In this document: positions 12,144 through 26,325 of the stretch, piece after piece
How the letters are laid out: each line of letters opens with the position of its first letter
Position numbering within the stretch: the stretch's first letter is position 1
From: Acanthaster planci
Lineage: Eukaryota; Echinodermata; Asteroidea; Valvatida; Acanthasteridae
Length of the DNA stretch: 64,000 nucleotides
Assembly (NCBI RefSeq): GCF_001949145.1
Contig: NW_019091565.1
Location: 332,066 to 396,065 of the forward strand
Direction: 5' to 3'
Translations under genes and position numbers: made by a program
The notes under the pieces: generated by a model
The model's input: only the letters and a program-made list of their open reading frames with translations
Told to the model about the DNA's origin: nothing
Databases searched by the model: none

Positions 12144-15100
12144 ATGAAGGCAACAGTGCTTGCTGTAGTGTGTGTTGTATGCTTGAACAGCGTCCAGACA
12201 GGCGCACTGTCACCGTACGGTAATGTCGGTGCGTTTCATTTCCGTATAATGCAGGCGAAACGAATGGTAACTGGGCGGGTGGCGGTTTTGTTTTAGTTGA
12301 GTAATGGTTAATAATAAACTTAAATTTTTCACTATGAAACAAGGAACTACGAAAATTCAGGGACTGAAGAAAACGGAATCTTTTCTCCTAGTTCTCTGAG
12401 AAAGTCGTTGTACAATAAAGCCCTTCATTTACATCACACACTTATAATTATTCGGAGTAAGGTTAAAATATTCGGCTGACAGAAACTCACAGGCAGTAAC
12501 TTATTCAGTCAGAGGGGCAAATGAAAGAGCGAATGTGGCTTCGGGCTCATTCATCATGATTTGGGGTAGAAATAAAAATCAAAAGCCTTACTCATGGTCC
12601 CAATATCTTTCGTTATTATTTGCTTGTGTTGTTTTCTTGGGTTCTGGTGCTAATATTTGATAAAGAGATATACCCATTACTTTCTTTCCTACCCATGTAG
12701 GATTTCATGATTTCATGATTTGCAGAGAAGTGTGTCCCTCTTCGTTATAGGCCCGAGGATTTCGCAGCTTCACAAAAGACGACTGTGGAACAGTGTCGAT
12801 GTCGCTGATCTTCACAAGTATAACCTTGACAATGACCCTCAGGCCCGTCATGGGTACCTGACTCAGCCCATGGACCACTTTGACCCTCTGGTCGACAAGC
12901 ACTTCAACCAGCTTTACTGGATCGTTGACAAATACTGGAAGTCACCCAGCCATCCTGTCTTCTTGTACGAAGGGGAAGAAGCACCCTTGTCACTGGACGA
13001 GGTAGCAAATGGTAGGATATCAGCGAACAAACAAATATTAGACCAAGAATCAACCAACATCCTGTTAAACAGCCGTCGCAATGTAAGTTCACATTTGGGT
13101 CACTCTGCGCCAAATCTCTTGAAGATTGTAGAATGATGACAGACTCTATTCGTGATGAAACCTTTCGAAAATTCCTCAGGAGAACAGTGTCCCTCATACC
13201 TTCCACGCGTTGCCGACACCAGCGAGGTTTTATCCCGACAAATCAATGTTTTATTCGCCCTACTTTCTAAAGAATCCCTATGAACCACTGATAGTCTTGC
13301 CATTGGACACGAAATGCAAATCAGACATAAGAAAGCCATTTATATCTGAACAATATTTACAGGTCACCACGCTGAGATGGCTAAAGCTCACGGCGCCCTT
13401 ATCCTTGGGCTTGAGCACCGTTTCTATGGTAATAGCACCACTAAGGAAGGACTGTTACTGAGCGAATTACAATATCTCTCAAGCCAGCAACAGTAAGTAC
13501 ACAACCGCTTAAAATACTTCATATTGCTTTAAAGTTGACTTCCCCCTTTTTCGTACAGTAAAGCCAGGGAGAGAAAGAGAAGGGTTGGGAGGTTGTTTTT
13601 TCAGTTAATGTTGACGATATAAGCAATCCGGAAGACATCAATATCATACATACATACATACATACATAATGAAATTTGCTACAACAATTAATTAGAAGGG
13701 GCGTGTTATTAAGTTTGATAATTGTACATAATAACTGTATTGGATAGTTTTGCTAAATTATTACCAACATATAGGGAGAAAGAATCACTGTGCTTTTGAC
13801 TTTCCCAATTACACAAACAATAATTCAGACTGGACAAGAAATATAAGACAGGAGACACGAGACAAACAATATCATACACTGCCAGGATAGACAAAAGCAT
13901 AAGACAGATATGCTCTCAGTTGAGACCAGACCTTTTAAAAGTAGACTGACATGATACATGATCTGATTTTTTTTAGATTTGTAGAATCTCATGAGGTAGG
14001 TTTTAAGTTTTCTGGTAAATGTATTTAGTATTGAGTGTCTTGTCTGATCCATATTAAGGTTGTTCCAAAAGGACACACATCGTGCGATAAAACTATTTTG
14101 GAAACTGAAGAACGATTATAATTAACATAATAGTCGCCCTTAAATGCACATCCAGTTGCATGAGAATGTACTGAAAAGCAATTATAAACCAGTCATTGTA
14201 ATTGCCCGGTTAAAGACCATATTTGTATTTAAATATAAATTTACCCAAGTTCATATTAAAAAGGTCGTTTGTAGAAGTTGGCATTTTCGGACAACTTTCC
14301 TCTGCAAAATAAAAAGCTTGTTGCATTGAAAGGTCGAGCTGCCCCAGGTAAGAAATGTCTTAGCCCGGAAGGAGAGGTTCCTAATAAATAGCACAATCTT
14401 ATTTTGTCCCGTGCAGACTCGCCGATTTGTCAGTGTTTTGCGTCTTCGCCGAGAAGATGTTGGGCATGTCTGGTGACAACACATGGATTGTGTTTGGAGG
14501 ATCGTATGCAGGCGCTTTGTCCGCTTGGTTTCGACTCAAGGTACAGTGCGCCCCCTTGAGGCACATCACCCCTCCATCTTACTTTATCTTACTTGTCCTG
14601 TAAATTATGTTGCTCGTTGATCGTCCTTTTACGTTGAACAGCTTCACCAATTCATCAGATTATTTCTTGTTTTCCAGTACCCGCACTTGGTGTATGGCTC
14701 TGTTGCGTCGTCTGCTCCAGTGCGCGCCCAGGCCAACTTCGAGGGGTACAATGACGTGGTAGCCGCCAGCTTTGCAGACCCAATTGTCTTTGGTTCTGCA
14801 CAGGTACTTACCAAGAATAATCATTTGACATTTGCCGCTTGGATTGGTTTTTGACCTCAAATTCAAACCCTGAGCTCAACGGCGCGGTGCTGGAGGTCAA
14901 CAAATATCACAGAGGTGGTTAAAACTTTTTATCAATGGGTCAATCTCCACGAGGTGACAGCACCCTTCGTTTTTGGGCGTGGCTGCCCCAAGGGTTTGTT
15001 TGGGTTTTGAAAAAAAAAAGACCTTTAGCGCATCAATCCATACGCTATGAAAAACTGCCCAAGGAGAGCTTTAATACAAGAACAAATAATGCGTGGTTAA

Positions 15101-18100
15101 ACCCCATCTGCTAAAATCTTTTCACCCGAACGAGGCCTTTGCCCAATCACCGTCTTGCCTGGTATAGCTGGTGTTTGGTTACGCCGGTGTCTTAACGATG
15201 GTAGACTCGATTGAATTTCACTTTCGACGTTGTTCCCTCTAATCTCAGCGGATGGCAACGCAAAATTTTTTTATATGTCCCAAAAGGTCAACGGATGGGA
15301 CTATCTGTGCATTACTCCCTTTTTTTGTTTTATCTCAAAAATATATACTCGGGTGGATTTCATATGACACACAGCTGCCATGTATAATTAGGTATTTGAT
15401 TGTAAAGGATTAACCTCGCCATCTCCTGACGTTTTTCGTGTTTGTTGTAGTGCGTGGTTAGCATCAAACAGGCCTTTGCAAAAGTTGAGCAAATGTGGAA
15501 GGCTGGCCAACTTGCTCAGATCCAAAAAGATTTCAACACTTGCCAGGACTTGACGGAACCAAACGACTTCAAGACTTTCGCTAGTAATCTCCAAGGGGAA
15601 TTCATGAGTGCCGCACAATACAATCGAGTGGAAGGAAATTCGTCAACCATCGGCGATTTGTGTAAAAAAATGATGGTTCCAGACCCCTATCAAGCTCTGG
15701 TCAATATCTTCAAGGTAATAGTTATGTCTGATACTGTGTTTAGAAATCGAAATCTGCACAGAAATAACCAGGAATTTTTTCCCGAACACATTTGCTTCCA
15801 AAACAGTTATGCATAGGAACATCCCGTGTATGTTTCGCTAGATATGTCCCAGCAAAGAATCACCATTGGATTGGATAAAACCTACCTTTTTTTCTTTTCA
15901 GTCCAGCAATTGTAGTGATGTGTCCTTTAAAGATTTTCTCAAGCAACTGCAAAACACCACCTTTAATTATGGTTCGATGGCTCGACAGTGGTTTTATCAG
16001 ACCTGCACCCAGTTTGGATATTGTAAGTGTTGCATTTTCCTCTGTCTCTTTCCCCAGAACACTGCCTTTAAATTTTTTCAAACGGTAGGTCAATATCTTT
16101 CGAAGATGAATGAAACACATTTCACACGATCTACCCCTGCTTATTCTAGTTCTAGAAATATTAAACATTGACATATTGAAATCAAGAAAAAAAATTTAAC
16201 TGAACATTGTGACTCTAAGCAATCTAATGCGCGCACATTTGTTCCTTGTTTTGTTGTTGAAGTCCACTCTTGAAAACAAGGGACTACTGTTTTCATCCGT
16301 CAAAATATTACAGGGCATGTAAGATGTATTTTCCGTAATATGATAATATTGTTGACACAAGCACTGTTTGTTTTCGATCGAAACGAATTTCATAAAAGAA
16401 CCCATTATAACATGTAGCACGTTTTGAAAACACCGCAAGTTTTTCTAAATTTTTGTCTTTTTAATTTCAGTCTTTAACCCTAACACTCCCAAATCCTCCA
16501 ATTTTAATACGATTTTACATACACCCTAGGGGGCTAAGGTTAATACTTCTTTATATCTTTCTTTTGAAATTACAGATCAGACTTGTGACAAGAACTCAAC
16601 ATGCATGTTCCTGCCCCAAGTCGATTTGGACTACTACTTCGCCTGGTGCAAGGGGATTTACAACATCCCAGCTGCCGACGTGGTGGAACAGGTGAACTTC
16701 ACGAACGCTTACTACGGAGCAGACCATCCCAGGGGATCCAGGGTGGTCTTCGTTGACGGTGAGTTGAGCTGAAAACGCCGGCATGCCGCTTGTGTGCGAG
16801 TCTGATGGCGTCGTAGCAATGGCTTGGTGGTCCCTCGCGTGGGAACGAATCAGTGAATCAATCCAAGGGCCTTTTGGTGCAATCCGGTCGGACCCGTGAT
16901 AAGTGATTCAATGAAGCGTATTCATTCATGGTGGTTTTGCATTTTCTCGAAAACCTACCTGCTTTCTAAGCACCTTAGCTGCTAGCGTTTCCTGGACGTC
17001 TCTTATAGCATTCGAATCCTGTTTGGGTGCTGAGATTGAATTAACCTGGTATTAACGTTTTTGTAAAAATACTTGTAGATTATACGTCGTGTAGGTATAT
17101 CTCTTTGTTTCCACAAAGTGACACATTAATCGTAGGACGAAAAGAAAAAACTTTGCAAAATATAACAGCATTGAGCATGCGTGCAAGAGCCTGAAGTGGG
17201 AGACATTGGTCAAAAGGCACAGCTAGGCTGCGTCTGAATCACTTGGCTGCGGATTGAATTTACACGTGACTCAACGGGGGCTGGCCACAGCCACTACCAG
17301 AGACTCGTGCCTAATTTCAAGCTGCAGCCAAATAACTGGGACGCTGCCTTACTCTTGTTCTGAGAACAAAGGATGGGCATGCAGTGTAGTTACGTAATGG
17401 AGGAGATTGTCACATGCGCAAACCAACAACCAAAGCTTTCGTATATGAGAATGTAATGAGATCAAGTACTAAAAAGGAACAAGAAAGGCAAGCTAACCGA
17501 AAACAGCAAACGATTAAAAAACTAATGCAAACAGCATATTGAACGTTAACCATTATCTTTCCATCAATGCTCAATTTGCCATGACCTAGCCCTGGTTTTG
17601 TTTCTGTCTCATGTATTTCGTAGGTACCATTGATCCGTGGCACGCCTTGAGCGTCTTAACAAATCTGCCAGAGGACCTTAAGTCCATTTTCATGAAGGGT
17701 ACATCTCATTGTGCAGACATGGCGCCTTATAACCCTGACGACACCCCCGCATTGAAGGCGGGCAGACTGGTAAGAACCACTCAGTGGCTCATTCTAATAC
17801 TGGGGGGACATACCAACATACCAATCAAAGGCAAAACATGTTCCTTAATTGTTGTAAAAACAGAAATTACCCATAATACGATGCGACATATTTTGTCTGG
17901 CACGCTATCTTATCCCGAGATTGTTTATGACGACGTAATCAGATCCAGTTTAGCAATGGCAACGCAAGCAATAGTCAGTGAGGAACTACACAGAGTTGAA
18001 TGAGCAACTAATTAGTGTTTAAAAATATGTTAAAAGAAATGTGCACAGATTTGTAGCAGCACATGCACATTTGAGATACCAGTGTAAAATCTTCGTAAAG

Positions 18101-18964
18101 GCTTTCATATTAAAAGGGGAAAAATAACGAAGTATTCGAAAAAGAAAAATACGGCGTTTTTAGTGACAGTCCTGTCGAGTGGCATTGGGCGGCAAATAAC
18201 CAAAATCCTAAAACAAACTTTTCCAGACATGGAAGTAAGGAAGACGGGAAGGAGGGGGCTGGATATTTCCTTACACATTGGGCACTTTTCATTACATTAT
18301 GTGCATCTTATATAGGGTAACTTCGGGCGCGAATTCTCGTTCCCTTGCACAAGTCTAACACTTTTGACATTGCACACGCGACATAAAGTCACACTCAAAC
18401 GGCTCTGCAGTTGAACTGTGACGTGAGATTCCTTTGTCGTCGGCTGCAGCCCTTGTTACATCTCCTGCAATTATTTTTAATATCATGTGAATGGTTCTCA
18501 CCATACTGACACATTATATTGCCCGTTGATAACCAGCTCCGTGTAGCAACCATGCCTGGTTCCAAATGGTCGACTAGATAGTCCAAACCATCCATCGTTC
18601 GGACGGTGTTGGTCGAGATACGGTTAACCGTCCCTCAAACTTCCCGTTAGTATCACCCAGAAGCGCACCCTCATTGGTTGAAAAGAGCAGCGTTGGTCGG
18701 GAGTGTTCATTCTGTTGGTAGCAATTCGACTGTGACGCGTGCATTTCCTTCGTTGCCTTTTCCAGTATGCACGCAAGCATCTGAAAAAAGAAAACAAAAG
18801 TTGCTCATATTTCCCCTCACTTTCGGATGACCTGTTGTTGCACCCTAAGATTACATGGTTGATGAATTGGCTTGTTTCAATTTTTCTTCTTCTCTCTTCA
18901 GGCCATTGAAAAGGTGGTCAGCGACTGGCTGATGCAGGCAGAAATGGAAAAGAAACAAAAGTAA
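12144..18964 (+). CDS. PRSS16: PRSS16-like serine peptidase, family S28 (copy A)
   Basis: Ten exons: 12144-12219, 12751-13011, 13363-13492, 14417-14540, 14678-14803, 15451-15714, 15902-16022, 16576-16758, 17624-17769, 18902-18964. All introns are GT-AG and phases match, giving 1,494 nt and 497 residues, the usual length for the family. S28 enzymes are secreted or lysosomal serine carboxy- or aminopeptidases acting on proline-containing peptides; PRSS16 is the thymus-specific member. Residues 1-20 or so form a signal peptide. Family hallmarks are QPMDHFDP, LEHRFYG, the nucleophile motif FGGSYAG (exon 4), the acid region TIDPWH (exon 9) and the catalytic-His motif GTSHCADM. Paired cysteines (TCQ, LCK, QTCTQF, QTCDK, WCK) fit a disulphide-bonded helical lid. 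The start is the first ATG after an untranslated leader conserved in copy B. It appears functional; substrate and tissue are unknown. Confidence 0.93.
13645..13668 (+). repeat. CATA microsatellite in intron 3
   Basis: Six CATA units lie in intron 3 of peptidase copy A. The matching place in copy B (near 38776) has only about two units, so the tract expanded after duplication. Confidence 0.85.
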
Positions 18965-21900
18965 AGGCTGGCTGATCAAAGGGATAACAAAACAGCGAAT
19001 TTTCAATTTATTTGGGGTATATAGCGCTGGGAAATTGCAAGGAACAGATGTCCTCATATGTTGTACCTCAAAATTTTCCTGGATTTGCTCGTTAAGGTGA
19101 TTAATGCAGTTATTCATTTGTGCTTTTCACGAATATCTGTAAATATTCCTCCGATTTTGCCTGCTTTTTAGGCGATTTTGTTAATTAACATTTTCAATCC
19201 ATCGTGTTAAGGGTACAAACGTTATACTGTTCAGTGACTTTGGCCCTGAATACCATACCGGTAACAATTCTCTCTATCACAGGCTCGTTTCCCAGCGATA
19301 TCACGCAAATGTCTAAAATTAACAGCAGTTAACCCCTGCTTTGACAGGAAGGACTGAGGAAAAACGGAGGGACTGGGTCAGACAGAGAAAAGAGTTCAAG
19401 AGGGGGAAAGAAAAGAGAAAAAAAGATTGATCAAAGATGTGCCTTTTTCCAGTAACATTAAAATTATGTGACAATTCTATTGAAAGTATTGAGGTACACT
19501 TCTTATATGTACAATAAATTACTTATTAACATAAAACAGAATTATTCTTACAGTTTGTGGCCTCTAAGGTTGTTCGCAGTCAGGCACCAGTCCAAAAGTC
19601 ACTGACAGTCCGCTCAGAGTGAGAAACGATGTTCAGAAAACAAGCAAAACTAAACTAACACGCTGTGATCAAGAGAGACTTAGCAAGGATAGGTATTTGT
19701 GTTTTTTCGCGTCCCTGATGAAATGTGTTCCATGCTAAAGCATTGCTACTTGCCTGACAAAAACATAAATATGCAGCACCTAAAGTGACAGGGCTAATCG
19801 CATACGTTTAACGACAGGTAGCTACTGTTATATGTAATAGGGACGGGGACCAGTCCAGGCCTGACCATGGAGGAAGGGCACAGGAGGAATATGAATTGCC
19901 CGGGCTATAACATCTGGCCAGTTAACGCTTTCTGGCATGCCTGGTATGTCCATAGCCAGAGCCTAGCGCATGCTTGCTACACACCACCTGCTTTGCAACC
20001 ATAAGCCCCCTTTGTACCCCATGATTATTGCCGCAATTTTTCGTTGGTAATCTGCATCCCTAAAACGTTGTGTACTGCAGTATAGGAAGTTGAATATTGT
20101 AGCGTGTCCCGCTGCACAGGGTTCGACGCTGTAAGAACGACACTCAGGTGCAACTCACTTTTCTGGTCACAAAAATATCTGCTTTATTCTGTCGCAATCT
20201 GACAGCACCACAATGTGCTCTTCCGACCAGCTCTTCACAACATGGCGCCTGACGGCAGGGACTGCGCAGGCGCGAGGCGGGAAAATCGCGGGCCGCTCGC
20301 AACCAGCGCGGGCAGCCAGCCAACTCCATGCGGGTCCGAGCTGGCGCCCCCACCGGCCGGACCCGCCGGCGCTACAATATTCATGCCATCGTTGATGCTT
20401 GATATGATCCGACAACAACATCAAATTTAGTGCTTGCGCAGTTGCTTTTATTAGGCTGTGTACCCAAAGTGTTCATGTGCAGTTCTTGCCCTTATCGAAC
20501 ACTTTCTTCTGGACTTCTTTTGGGAATTAATAGCCAAGCTGTTTTTAAGATTTTGAGTTTTATTTGAATCCTTTTTATAACGGAATTTACACGAAAAGGT
20601 ATTTTATGAGATTTCATGATCAATCCCTGTGATGAAACAGCGCATTTCGTTAACTGTCCTGTGGTGTTCAATATTTTGTTTACCAGTCTTAGCCAAACTC
20701 GTACAAAGACTTTTAAAACTGATGTTTTTGGAGTGGCAAAATGAAATTACAAACACATGCATGCATAACGAAAAGGGCATCAAAATCCTAAAAAATTATT
20801 CAAAACGACAAAAGTAAATCCAATGGTATATATTTTTCCTTCCTGTTTCCTGGTCACTGCGATCGATTGTAGTTAATTCCAAAGAAAACGCCACAAATAT
20901 TGTTACGATGTTACTGGCCCCAGGTGTCCCGCTAAGCTGCAGGCCGTAATCAGGCATTTTTGGGATGTTTACTTTTGTTCGTCTGACCGGGCGGTGATGA
21001 TCATCGGGCACTTTAATGTGCCAGAGTTGTAACTCCTGTGTCCTTCCTCCATGACCCAACTGTGATACGAGCAATAAACCATTTGCAGGTTAAATTTGAA
21101 TAAAATCTGGTGCACTGAGTTATTTGGCTGCACATAAAGATAGCGATTTAAACTCCCCAGACTAAAGACACTGTTGCTATACCTCGTGATTCAGGGCAAG
21201 CTTTCACATAACGACCGCCATCTCTGGAATGGACTGGTTCCTTTGTGCCCTTCTTACCCATTGAGAACAGTTTATTATTACAAGGCGTCTCTTATGTAAC
21301 TAAGCAAAAGTTTGCCCGATTCACGAGGTATACCGACAGTGGTTTTAGTATGGACAATTCAAGTTCAATGTTCACGGGAATATATAGAACTCATCACTGT
21401 ACCAGATTTGAATCAAAGTTAACTCGCAAAAGGCTTATTTGCAACGCATGCAGGGCGCCACCAAGTAGTTGTCATGGAGCGGCCTTTTCGCACTGCATTA
21501 TGAGACAATAGTCGACAAAGTCTCATTCGCTAACTGCGCTGTGAGGGAGAATTTTTTTTCCGAATGTTTGTTTATCTTGGATGAAAATGTGAAGCTGAGT
21601 ATTACCAATGAGGTTAGGTAGTCAAAATGTTGGTGTTATGCGGTGAACAAAAAAACTCCCCAAATTACGTACGAAGTGCATTTAATTGCTGTAGCGTTTT
21701 AACAGTTAACTTGAAAAGTGACCCGTCGCAGCAAACTCTTGATGGCACGCTGCCGTATTGCAACGCGTTGGTTACTTTTATTAATGTATTTTGTGATGTT
21801 TTAGCTGTTGTAATTTTTCCCTGTAATTCAAATTAAGCAATAACAGTGATTCGTGCGCAAACTACTGCTTTAGGTTTTCACATGCTTATGTCCTAAGTTT

Positions 21901-24900
21901 GCTTTCCTCGTGGTATAAAGATATGCAACTTATGGTAAAAAGCCATGGGCACCCTTAATCAATAATGTATTTCATAGAAAGTTTTTTTCAATGAGTAGGA
22001 TTACAACTGGAACAGAGGAGAATGGCGTCTTCAATAAAAGTAATTATGGAAACAGCCCCCTGAGGTGTCTGGCACAACATGGACAGTTTTAAATGTTCCA
22101 AAAGTGCACTTTTCGGTATGCCTTAAGCACACAAGAGTTATTAAATAGTTTTCATACCATGTGGTGGAGTTTCAAGTTGCTTATAGTTTATTTAACATTA
22201 AAGATTCATCACACATTTTTCAGTGTACATACTATGTATTTCGTCTAAGTTGTCGAAAATAAAAGAAAGCGTTCACAAAAAATGGTCACCACTTTTGCAT
22301 CGGCAACTAACTTGTATTTTCTTTAATTTATAAAGTAGTTACTGCACCCTATTATGAACACATACCGTCTACCAGCAAAATTAGGCCTTTTATACAAGGT
22401 GATAACTAATGTTCACCGAGTACATCTCATGCACGTGCACAGAGACATTGCAGGTTGCAGACCACCAAATAAACTATGTTTTAGCAAAGATAAAATACCT
22501 GCCCTATGAATTCAGAGAAAATACAAGGCGTTCAACGAACAAAACCACACTTATGCATTCATACCATGGATGTATTAATGTGTGTTTAAGCCGACAAGAT
22601 TAAACAATGTTTCTTTGCACTCCACTACAAAAGGGTACAATGTAAGGTCAGTTTTTATCAAATAAGTTGATAACATGCAGATTATAATCCCTTTCAGAGA
22701 TAAAGGTCTTCAGTTTGAGAAACTTCTCAGTTGCAAAGGTTTTAAAAACAGTGAAAATGCGGGTACAGGCCTGTTTATTGACCTGCAATCTTCAAAAATG
22801 CCACCCTTGCATGAAAACGTAGGCATATCATACACTTTTTTACACATCAGATATTAATTTAATCTAAACTTAAAATCGGTTCATATGTTTGTGCTATACG
22901 CCATTTTAATATAACAATTTGTAGCTATCGGAAATGGCTTTCTAGAAAGAAATGCAAGAGATGAAAATTGACAATTCAGGACTGCATGTTGTCATTTCAG
23001 TGCAGTTTGCGCATACAGCTCTTGGTAAGGCAAAATTTGTCACTAATGCATTATAAAGTGTATGATGTTGCGCTCGGTGATTACAGCTTAATTGTTTGAA
23101 CAACCTACACATTCGTGAGCCAGCCTTTTTTCAACAGAGAAATATACTACTTTATAAACGATACCTTACATTACCAATATATCCACATTTTTTCTTATAC
23201 ATCTCTGACAAGTTGTCGTTTTAAAAGTATTTCAAACAAGAAAGAGACGTGGAAATATCTGTACCCCTCAATATTTTTACCAGTATCGTCATTGTGCAGT
23301 GTTTCAAGCCTGAGGTTTGGTAGTGTGTTGTAGTTATTTTGACACTAATTTTCTGGAAATCTGACATACTGTTCTTACAAAATGCCCCAAAAGTTGGCCG
23401 TCACAAGCTCGGTCTTCTTTCAACTTAGTTTACGTGTAGAGGCAGTCGTAAATGACACCAAAACTTCACCTATAAAACGACTGGCTCTATATGAATGCTA
23501 ATAATAAGCTGCAGGGCCAGAATCCCTCAGCCTGGCCTTGGGTTAATCACAAAATGCTTTGCTCTTCTAGAGTCGAGAATTTAAGCTGTAGATTATCAAG
23601 TAAGCATTAATACATTTAATTTTAAAGTTACATTTTTCAATATTGTTATAAACTTGAGCAAGCCTACTAATTTCTTGCATACTACATGTTCGTAAACTTG
23701 GTTCTCACGTTAAGTACAGCTTAAGTGGCAAAATCAGGCCACAGGTTGAATACACCTAACGGCATATTAGGATCTTGACTTTTTAAAAACACGAACCTCT
23801 TAAACTGATCTTTGTCCAAATACTTCAAAACTGGAATAGAGCCAATTTGATGTCTTATCCAACATGCAGTATAAACCCACTATCCTATGTGCGACTTTAA
23901 CAATGTAGTAAAAACCACTTCTACGTGTATAACAGTCGTTTGAAAATCTGAGTACGTGATATACTATCGATCCATTTGGTAATGGATGGCATCTTGCCAA
24001 AATATGAGGAAATCTGATTAATGACACCTTGTTCTTTCAAATAATGTTAGGAGGATATAATCGTGTCCCCGCACCCATACACTCCTACTGATGAAGCTTA
24101 CAAAAGAAAGTTCCGGCGATACTGAATATGAAAAAAAACACAATTGTTCCTAAATTTCTGTCTAGACTGCAAAGTCTTTCCCAAACATTTTAATACAACA
24201 AATCAACTCAACACAGAAGGCCTGTAAAAATGTAACCTTCATTTAGCGCTATACTGTTGGTATGCACAAAAATTATAAAATGTGAAGTAAGTCCTAAGTG
24301 CACAATATTTCTTCCAACGGCTATTTATTTACATTTTCAAAGTTGCCTTCTTATATCTTTAAGGGGTGGAATATGCAACAAAGATGACACAAATGTGTCC
24401 GTGACCACCTTAAGGGCCATCTATAAAGGGTGGTCAGATGAAATGCTGGCCTGTTACACCTCTCCTCCATGCTAGGTACGCGCAGTAGTTCAACCCCTCC
24501 CCGACACTCTATATATTTTCTTTTAGCTTTTCAGACCATCCTATCCTGAAATCATGTAAAATGGCACATTAGGAACAATTTCTATTCATAAATGCCTTCC
24601 TTGACAATATTTCTATTCAATATTCTTCACAAAGACCTCATAGAATTTACAAGTTCCTATTTATCTCTTAAGGGAAGATGCCCCTAGGTCATGTGCCTGG
24701 GACCAAAACCAAAGGTCTGTTGTCTGACGCTGGTCTTATGTCTTATAGTCTGGATTCCGAGACCTTCCAGTTGTTTGTCCGCAATGCGAACCATCACTGG
24801 ACCAATTGCTATCACAAGCGGGGTATTGGATATATCGTTTGATCATGGTTTGCAACAGGGTATGCTAATAATGCTAGGATATCCATTATTCATATCACGT

Positions 24901-26325
24901 GAAGTTGACCTCCTACATGCTTCACGTTCACGAGGGACGTTTTCAAACTGAAACATAAGCCAGTATCATGTTGAACTTCTTCACAGACGCTCAGAGTTAA
25001 GTACTCAAAAACAATCCTCTGTAGTCTGGGCAGCAGCCAAGAATTTGCAATGGGTGCAGATTGCTCAAAAAGTTGAGCCAGTTTCGATTTCTGCCATGTT
25101 GCACACAGTGCGGTCACGAATTATGATATCTCCAGTTGCGTTAGAAACTAGAAATTTACATGTTCAGTGCTCACCAAATAGCTGAATGTGGGTTGTTGTT
25201 ATTAAAACAATCTATAGGCCTGTCTTACAGGCTTGTTACAACCACAAAACACAGCCTTTTACGCGGAAATTTTGGACTTCAATATTGGAACGTCGTTTTT
25301 GTTCTCCATTAATTTAAGTGAGGTCATAAACATATATCAATAATCCAATATAAGGCTAAAACGAAGCTGTTGATTGGGTCCGCGGAACATCGGAGGAAAA
25401 CATTGAATAACATAAGCACTGCCGAATATTCAAGACCTTCCTGGGATATCGATTTGTCTGGTGATAGTTCGTGTCGCTGAATAAACTTCAGGAAGGTTTT
25501 GGAACGAAGACAATGTCGCTTTGCGAAGAGCGCGGCGGTGTGCAGTTGTTGCACCGACATTTTTTTGCCTATAGTCAGTCTGGTCTAGCGACTTGATGGG
25601 ACGTCTAGACTTGGTTCCCTGTCTGCAGACCTTTCATTCATGTGGTTGTGGTCCAACGTGTGCGAGCTCACTGAGAACGGTGCACAGGCCATGCGGAAGG
25701 ATTCGTCAGAGAAATTCATCGTACGTCATCCAAAATTGTCCTTGTACCCGAAAACACTCAGAAAATCAAGCAGCAACAGAGATCTGAATACTTGGTTTTA
25801 TTCAATTTTTGTCGCTGCCCAACTACCATACAATTTTGATTCCAAGTTTGTGAAGATTGTTGTATTGCATCTGCTTGTTTATTAGTGTTAATATGTGTGC
25901 ACGGTTGTAAAAACTGCTTTGCTTTATTGGTGTTTACTTTGGTTTGGTTTTCTTTTGGGGATTAAATTGTGTGACTTTGAGAGGACTGGGCTTACTCATT
26001 GGTTAAGAATCATAGCTTAATTTTGTATAACTGGGGCAAAGATTGAGCTTTGGATAAACTTGACTTACATACGATTGAAAAACCCAAAGAGCGCAACTCA
26101 ACAAGAATTTCAACACATGAGGGGTGGTGTAAACTGTGGCTCAATATTCACAAACCGGGATAGTTGTAGATATCAAATAGTCATAAGATTATTCAAAACT
26201 TAGTTTCAGCCTTTCAACTGTTTTGGAGAGGCAAATTTAAAAGAGACAGGCATTTCCTGTACAATTCAACCGCTAATTAAAATAAATGAAGCAATCGTGT
26301 GCATTTCTGGTGTCTTACCGTTTGT
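18965..26325. other. Long intergenic stretch between duplication units
   Basis: About 7.4 kb between the first peptidase gene and the second C1q gene. Apart from the tail of the duplication (to about 19245) and a solo LTR at 20098-20376, I find no exon with plausible splice sites and no recognisable domain in any frame. It is AT-rich, with a polypurine run near 19370-19430. The short open frames here look like chance. Confidence 0.5.
20098..20376. mobile_element. Solo LTR, GC-rich, 279 bp
   Basis: The segment begins TGTAGCG and ends CGCTACA, perfect inverted termini of the retroviral TG...CA type. It is flanked by a 4-bp direct repeat ATAT (20094-20097 and 20377-20380). The right half is strongly CpG-rich (about 20210-20375), unlike its AT-rich surroundings. 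On the minus strand an AATAAA lies in the last third, which suggests minus orientation. No internal retrotransposon sequence is attached, hence a solo LTR left by recombination. The family is unknown. Confidence 0.72.

Larger units (their letters stand above)
11670..19245. repeat. Segmental duplication, peptidase block, copy 1
   Basis: Colinear with about 36575-44692 across the promoter, all ten exons and all introns of the peptidase gene. Exons are nearly identical; introns carry indels of tens to hundreds of bases. The left edge lies near GCACTCGTATGATTTGG and the right edge near ATACTGTTCAGTG. It shows that whole genes, not processed copies, were duplicated. Confidence 0.9.

Noticed and set aside
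20213-20430. Arg/Pro/Ala-rich open frames in the GC-rich patch
   Set aside because: Products of high GC content within a solo LTR; both strands are open and no domain is seen.
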